From the NCBI RefSeq assembly GCF_021018895.1, contig NC_079386.1:4755835-4819834 (forward strand): a DNA stretch of 64,000 nucleotides, given 5' to 3'. Origin of the DNA: Seriola aureovittata (lineage: Eukaryota > Chordata > Actinopteri > Carangiformes > Carangidae). The notes beneath the pieces are model-generated. The model saw nothing but the letters and a program-made list of their open reading frames with translations. It did no database searches and had not been told where the DNA came from. This document shows, piece after piece, positions 57,975 through 64,000 of this stretch. Positions within the stretch are counted from its first letter, which is position 1, and each line of letters opens with the position of its first letter. A program made the translations under genes and the position numbers.

Positions 57975-59290
57975 GTTCTGGTGTTCCTGAGAGCTCAACA
58001 CATTACAATTGAAGAAAAATCCCAAATCCATATAGGACACTGTTCTCCTGAAAAAAAAAAAAAAAAAACGAGCCGATACGTCGTTTGTGCAGCAGGTTTT
58101 TAAGACCCATAGTTACGTTTTGTTGCTAGGTGACATCTAGTGGTCGTAGTAATTATGACAGGAGCAAAAAGGGGAAAGTGCGGTGACAAATAGAAAGAGA
58201 GACACAGTCTGCGTTATGAGGAGGTTGTGGTGGATGGATGGGTCAACAAAAAAGGAGAGCGGTGCTCACTTCCCAGCAGTTAATGTTGTTTCTATTATCC
58301 ATGACAACAAAGCTCGTCTACTGTTGAGGAAGTACTTATTTTAACCCAAATTAATCACAATCTTTTCTTAAACCTCACCAAATAGTTTTAGTGCCTAAAT
58401 CTAACCGAACCATGACAGAGGTAGCTACGTCGCTCTTGGCACAGTTCCCATGTTTATTATCGTACCTATGACAACCGGGGTCTGGTACGCCCGCCACCGG
58501 AGGGCCGCTATTTCAGGAGACACTCCTGTCGGTTCTATCAGGGGGTTGAAGAGAACGCCCTGTATGGTTGTTCAGGTTGGAGGAGCTGGCGTCCAATCAG
58601 ACAAAACACTAGCAAACTAAAAAAACATCTTCACTAATTTGATAACACAAGTGTGTGACATTTAGAAAAAAAGTAGTGCAAAGTGATGAAACACAACCTG
58701 TAAGTGTGTGGAAGTGAAATTATCAGTTGACCACGCGTTCAGTCATGCGTTTCTCTTGTGATATTGATTGTATTGTAAGAAGTGAATTTGCTTTTGTTAC
58801 ATGCTGAAGAAGCCGACTGTCCTCATCCTGTTCATATTTAAAGAAGTCAGGAGCTGCACGTGGTTTGAGTCTTTGTGTAACTTTAGGTTTCTTGTGTCTT
58901 AGGACACACATATATAGATATATATAGTAGACATGTATATGTATGTCCCTTGGTTGTTTGCTATTGGTTGCAATCATAAGCTGATATGTATCCCTGTTTA
59001 TTTCTTTGTCCTTTGTTCTTGTTCTATAAAAAGGTTCATCTGACTCTGTATTGTTGCGTAAAGGAACGATTATACTTACCAACTTTGTGTAAGCCTTGTC
59101 TCTTTATTGATCAATAACAATCTTTTATAATAATCTTTTGGTCGATCAGTGTTTGTGTTTTCTAATTATTCAGTATTTTCACGAATGCTGTCAAATTGGT
59201 TACGATGTTTTCTGAGTTTGCTTGTGTTTTGTGTATTTACATCTGCTTCTTAACCTGCAGTGTGCTGAACTTTTAGGGCCACCATAGATA
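57975..59290. mobile_element. Element with TIR-like ends, nested insert
   Basis: The left end near 57975 (CCTGAGAGCTCAACACATTA) and the right end near 59255-59290 (GTGCTGAACTTTTAGGGCC) are inverted versions of one terminus, also seen at 36614. The body is non-coding. A possible solo LTR lies inside at 58795-59119. Confidence 0.5.
58795..59119 (+). mobile_element. Candidate solo LTR
   Basis: It begins TGTTACATGC and ends CAATAACA (TGTTA/TAACA inverted ends), with a CTATAAAAAGG box at about 59024. I see no target duplication, so this is tentative. Confidence 0.4.
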
Positions 59291-59519
59291 AGCCTCCAAA
59301 CCAACTAGACTTCCTGGTTTGCATTTCATTTACTCTATTCACACTGAAATTAGCGCCCCAGTTTAAATGTGGCTAAACCCGCAAAAAAAGGGTGACTGAC
59401 TCCTGTCACGCTGTCAAATGAGTTTGCCTTTCGCCTTGCCTCTGTTTGGACGAAGAGAGGACACAGACACACAACTGCAGGGAGCAAAGTCATCATAGGC
59501 GTTTACAGAACCGAACACT

Positions 59520-59553
<34 letters not shown>

Positions 59554-61222
59554 GGTGGGAATATCTTCACAGACTCAAACAGTGAGCTGCTATCTACCAT
59601 GCAGACTAGTAAAATGAAAGCGTTGCATCCATGGTCGCGTCATGCGTAGCCGTGGAGTTCGTGGTTTAACAGCACCGTGCTGGGCAGGTTTCAGGTGTGA
59701 TCACAGTATTTTCGTGCTCTGAAAGACGCCACAGTTTACATCACTGCTCATCAGAGGTGGAGCCGATGAATACCCGTGACTACTGCAGAGCCATTTGACC
59801 TGGAAAGCTCACTGTACCCGTTCACACTGACAACAAATGGCAGATGTTGGCAGGGGTTTTTTTTTTGTCAAGTGTAGTGTGTAGTTCAGTCCATTGCCTC
59901 ACCGCTACCATAAACAACACACACCCACAAACACTTTTCAGTCTGAATCCTCGCTAAGAGGTGTCAACACTTCTGCACCATGCTGAAGACCACAAGGACT
60001 GCAAAATAGCTGCAAGGTTAACAGGCCGCAGTGAAAAGACTGCTCAGTTCCTGTGTTCGCAGTCGACAAAGAGCCATAATGACTAAATAGTAACTAAATT
60101 AACAATGGCTTCCTAAGGTTGCAAAGCCTGACCCAACCCCCTCCTGTGTATACTCGGTCAAAGCGATGACTGCAGAACCTCATAACCTCTTGTTGCATTA
60201 CTCCTAGTTACCTGGATGAGGAGATTGATGTTCAGCTTAATCTCCGTATGTTGAGTCCAGTAATATTAGAAAGAGTCACAATGTGTAGGCTAACTGCTTG
60301 TTCAACCAGAATGTCTTGAGTTCTATGTCTGATGGTGTTATTATACATAAAATAAAAAGTGTATATTAGCAACTTTGGTTGTCCTTAATGACTTCAGTCG
60401 TATAGTAAGCATCATATTAACACAACAGTAATGCTGTAAGCCTCCTTGCTCTTCCATCTTTTTGACATGACACGTACTGTATGATAGTTACAGTTTATAT
60501 ACTACACACCCACACATTTTCTCAGTGTAACATGGTTGGATCACGATGATTTAAACATTAATAACACAAAATACACACACACACAACACTGCATTTGGTT
60601 GAAAACAATATATGATAAAACAACAAATAGTTCAAAATGTGTATACTGGTTTCATTTAAAAAAAAAAAAAAAAAAAACACTGTGTAGCAACACTTGAAAC
60701 CACACTGATACGAAAACAAAAGCAGAGGTGTATGAACATGCACGAGCGACCCTCAGCACAGCATGCAGCGATCTCATCTATTGACTGCAGACCACAAGGG
60801 AAGCTATAAAAAGATTGTTCCAGCACTGAGTCTGAAACAAGATCTATGACAAACATAAATATAACAGATGTTCCCAAGTACAGAGGACTGGATGTTGTAG
60901 TTCTTTAGCCATCAAATCTCAAAAGTAACATGTGGCATGTCTTTATTTATCATATGTTACAGTAATGGTGCGTTTAGTGCAGCACTGAGAGACTGATGCA
61001 GTGGGTAAAGTGACAGCGGAAATATGTCACCTTTGCCAAAACATATCAAAACACAGCTCAAGCTTGTTCAAGTACTGCAACCCAAGACTTTTACATTTAT
61101 CATCACTATTCATCATGATTCCTGTTTAACCTCTCCTATTTAAAGAAAATCTACATTAAGTCTCAAAACACATGTTAAGAAAATTACCACTTCCATAGAA
61201 ACAAAGTACAGATCGAACAGTC
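59291..61222. other. Intergenic M-N
   Basis: (AC)n at 59522-59551, T-run at 59858-59867 and A-run at 60656-60676. The last few hundred bases should be the 3' UTR and flank of gene N. No gene is seen. Confidence 0.5.
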
Positions 61223-62733
61223 CTACTGCCTCACACCAGAGTACACACATTGAGTCAAGGTGTCATCCCTCTGCCTTGATGTTCGGTTGACTCTTGGTTC
61301 CCTTAAAGCAGCATAATGGAGGTTGTCTGAATCTTCATAACCCTGGTATGAAATATAGAAGTGAATCTGATTATGGAACATGAATTAAATAAGTTCACAA
61401 AACACATAGTTGGTGCAGTACATACAGTATTTGTAGGGTAGTTCAACCAATTAATGTAAAGAGATAATATTCACCTCTGCATTAGCTGCGGACGGAGCTG
61501 AAAGTCTTGCTGGAGACTCTGATGTGAAACAAAGAAAATAAATATTTTCATGTAAAAATCCTATTCAGTGAATACTTGATGTAACATACAAGCAGCACCA
61601 GTTACCTGTGCAGTGGCGGAAGTCTCTCTTGATTATCTTGTACAGTGAGAAAGCCAGTGAAACACTCAGGATGGTGGTGAATGCCAAAGCTCCACTCAGG
61701 AAATACACAAGAGAGTAGAGAGAGTTCATCTCGTCTGCAGAGAGCGAGGCATCTGAAGACGGACAGTTTAGCTTTATCTTTGTGCTTATGTAAAATGTGA
61801 TTAATTCTCTGCCTAAATTTTATGGCACTTACTCTCAAAGTCCAGCTTGGTCCTGTTTCCAAACAGTATGTGTCCACATGAGGCAACAGCACAGTAGTAG
61901 GTCCCAGCATGAGAAAGATTCAGGCTCTGCATCGGCAAGTTGTAGACACAGGTTTGTGTTTGTGTCTCAGGTTTCCTCTCACACTGATCGTTCCTGTCTC
62001 CATGAGAGTAAATGAGTCCTGGATGAGATTCTTCAGAGTCTTTGAACCAGTAAACACTGTGTTCTCCATCACAGGTCCCAGTGTGTACTGTACAGTTGAG
62101 AGTCACAGAGCCTCCTGGCTGGAGGATCTCAGATCCGAACTGTTGGACCGAAGCCTGGATGTTCAAACCTGAACCCTGTACACTGACAGTAATGCTCTCC
62201 ACAAATTCAAACTTGAATGCAGAGCAACCTATGCAGTAGTAAGTCGCTGAGTCTGAAATGTGTAAACCAGAGATCGTCAAGTGGTTCTTACCATTATTAG
62301 TCTCCAATGAAAACCGTTGATTGTTTTTGAATTCGTCAGTAAAAGTGCCACTTTTGTCATGTTTATAGAAGGAAGAGATGCGCCTTGGTCTCTGTCCCAG
62401 AGTTTGTTTATACCAGTAAAGCATTTTCGCAGCTTTACCTTCATAGAAACATCGCAAAGTCGCATTGTCTCCAACTTTAACTGGTATAAAACCACTGTCT
62501 TGACGCACCGATGAGGACATCTTGAGATTAGTTACAAAGGCTGAGGAGAATAGAGATCAAGAAAGTATAGAGTTAATGCCATGAAAAAATCTGTCATAAT
62601 GACTGAATAAAAAAATATATACAACAATAGATACACATATTTAAGGATGTAAATTTATCCACAAAAGCTCCAACTTACCTATTCTCCACAAGAACAGAAC
62701 AGTCAGACATGAAACAAACTTCAGAGATGTCAT
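61223..62733 (-). CDS. nitr: NITR receptor N, five exons, inhibitory type
   Basis: Exons on the minus strand: 62679-62733, 61833-62540, 61606-61734, 61475-61518, 61223-61342; predicted 351 aa. The leader is MTSLKFVSCLTVLFLWRI. The V domain opens AFVTNLKMSSSVRQ, has WYKQ and DSATYYC, and a CDR3-like loop IGCSAFKFEF with an unpaired cysteine; J-like FEFVESITVSV. The I domain is of the common type with HSHGDRN changed to YSHGDRN and end FGNRTKLDFE. The membrane exon is 129 bp: LYSLVYFLSGALAFTTILSV, then SLAFSLYKIIKRD. Tail: GYEDSDN, ITIM LHYAAL (Tyr322) and CVYSGV (Tyr346). The tail linker REPRVNRTSRQ resembles gene A's, so A and N share features at opposite ends of the array. Confidence 0.9.
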
Positions 62734-62806
62734 CGTGATCAAAATGTCTTGATGAATGTAGAGAACCTCCATCCGTTGTCTTCTCTCAGACAGAGGACTG
62801 TATGTG

Positions 62807-62811
62807 ATTGG
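62807..62811 (-). promoter_or_regulatory. CCAAT box of gene N
   Basis: Minus-strand CCAAT in TAGCCAATCACATA, about 74 bases above the ATG at 62733. Confidence 0.55.
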
Positions 62812-62899
62812 CTAACAACTAGTGACACTGAATGTCCTATTATGGAAACAGTGAGAACATGTTCAGCGCCCTGAGCTCAACACTAGTGCAAACCTTGGA

Positions 62900-64000
62900 C
62901 CCCAAACTACTATGTGTGAGTGAAGATTTCTTCTTTGATCATAAAAAAGGCTTTTAATCTGTGTAAAATGAAAGGGTATATAAGAGTTTAGATAATGTTA
63001 GGGAACTGGAGGCATCTAAAACGACTTGGACAAGGGTAAGGTCAATCTTTTCGTAAAGGTCAAGGTCAACTGAAAAAAAATGGCTGAAAATAAAAGCTCC
63101 ACTCAGTTCTTTTCTGAATTGAAAATGAACCAGGATTTGTTGAGTGTAATGTCTGCCCATCCCTCATCCTTCACCCCTTCCACTTTTACTTTTAACGCAG
63201 TTTTTCAATGTAAAATACAGATTGCAGCCAACAAATCACCAGGTCCACAATGAGAAATATTTCACATACTCTATTCAACAAAGTCCATTGTTTGCTTTTC
63301 AAACGTACCACCTATTTTAGGTAAGTGGGCACTCTTCCTGTGTTGAAGCTCTGCTGTGAGCCAAGTTTCCACCAGTGGAAAACTGTTCACTAGCTCACAC
63401 CACCTTCGCTGCATAGTGAAAGATGCAACCAGCTTCTTATATCTAGTTAAAAGAGGGTGTTATAACTGCATATCTTTAATTTTTAATTACTATTTGAAAG
63501 AACATGTTCATTTGCAATTACCATACAATGACCCCACCCATCAGTGTTGGCTTTTTGTCAAAGTGTTTCACATTAATATGGTGTTTATGGGACATTTGGC
63601 TGATTTTCAACCTTGCAAGTATCGGTCTAAGGACAATGAGGATGCCATTGCTTTTGCAGGTATTTGGTCGTAAAAGTATTGGGCAAATTAAAAATTGGAC
63701 CTGATGATGGTGCTAAAGGAAACGTTAAAGGACCTCCAAAGGTAAAAATTCATCCTGATGGGAAGCTGAATGTATAGACGAAGTTTCTTGGAAAATCAAT
63801 CCGTTAATTGTTAAGCCGTTTCACTCAAAACCACAAAAGTCAAACTCATGCCGGTGGGAGACGAAGAGTCAGGAGACTGCCAACGTCATCGGCATTCATC
63901 ATATGGAAACCATGAATGTATGTAATAGATTTTGTTCCAATGCAGCCACTATTTGTTGAGACATTTTAGGAGATAAGTGAAAACTCTGACATGCTTTGCG
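62900..64000. other. Right-end flank with a fish repeat
   Basis: From about 63695 to the end the sequence has the character of a common teleost interspersed repeat, with phrases such as TGATGGTGCTAAAGGAAA and CACTATTTGTTGAGACATTT, and partial internal duplication (GGTGCTAAAGG / GGTGGGAGACG parts). No gene is seen; open frames at 63356-63704 are unsupported. Confidence 0.45.

Overview
This window is vertebrate nuclear DNA, almost certainly from a percomorph-type teleost. The evidence is a tandem family of spliced two-Ig-domain receptor genes, all on the minus strand, together with long (AC)n arrays, hAT elements, LINE and LTR remnants and other fish-type interspersed repeats. The receptors match the novel immune-type receptor (NITR) family, which is known from bony fish. 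Each has a short leader, a V-type Ig domain, a second cysteine-rich I domain ending in a J-like FGxGT motif, one hydrophobic membrane segment, and a tail with two tyrosine motifs of the ITIM/ITIM-like type.

I reconstructed 14 five-exon genes by following splice sites and phase on the minus strand. They are labelled A to N in rising coordinate order: A 2037-4109, B 7363-8801, C 10713-12250, D 16397-17917, E 20056-21591, F 25513-27051, G 29695-31152, H 33795-35252, I 37423-38953, J 41467-42933, K 46117-47690, L 50064-51779, M 55977-57476, N 61223-62733. There are also two broken copies, at 25-205 and 44241-44790. The exon plan is constant: exon 1 leader (phase 1 end), exon 2 V plus I domains together (687-708 bp), exon 3 membrane segment, exon 4 a 38-44 bp linker, exon 5 tail with both tyrosines and the stop. 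Gene I has a one-base loss and stop inside the membrane exon; the other 13 read through. No copy has a charged residue in the membrane segment, so the visible repertoire is inhibitory in type.

The array grew by unequal duplication. F, G and H repeat with a 4.1 kb period and share near-identical flanks; F-G and G-H carry the same solo LTR at the same site with the same 5-bp target duplication. I and J are a second duplication (3.98 kb offset), with a third, decayed unit at 43.9-44.8 kb. A, C, D and E share older flanks rich in (AC)n. The V domains differ mostly in the CDR-like loops, while the I domains are nearly the same in all copies although both lie in one exon. V domains of G and H look like mosaics of loops found in D, E and F (or C), which points to gene conversion.

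Mobile DNA fills the gaps: a 5'-truncated LINE with one stop in its reverse transcriptase frame (22587-24616), two hAT-type elements, several LTR-like pieces, and a fish interspersed repeat present at least six times. I see no tRNA, rRNA or CRISPR, and no protein gene outside the receptor family and the LINE.
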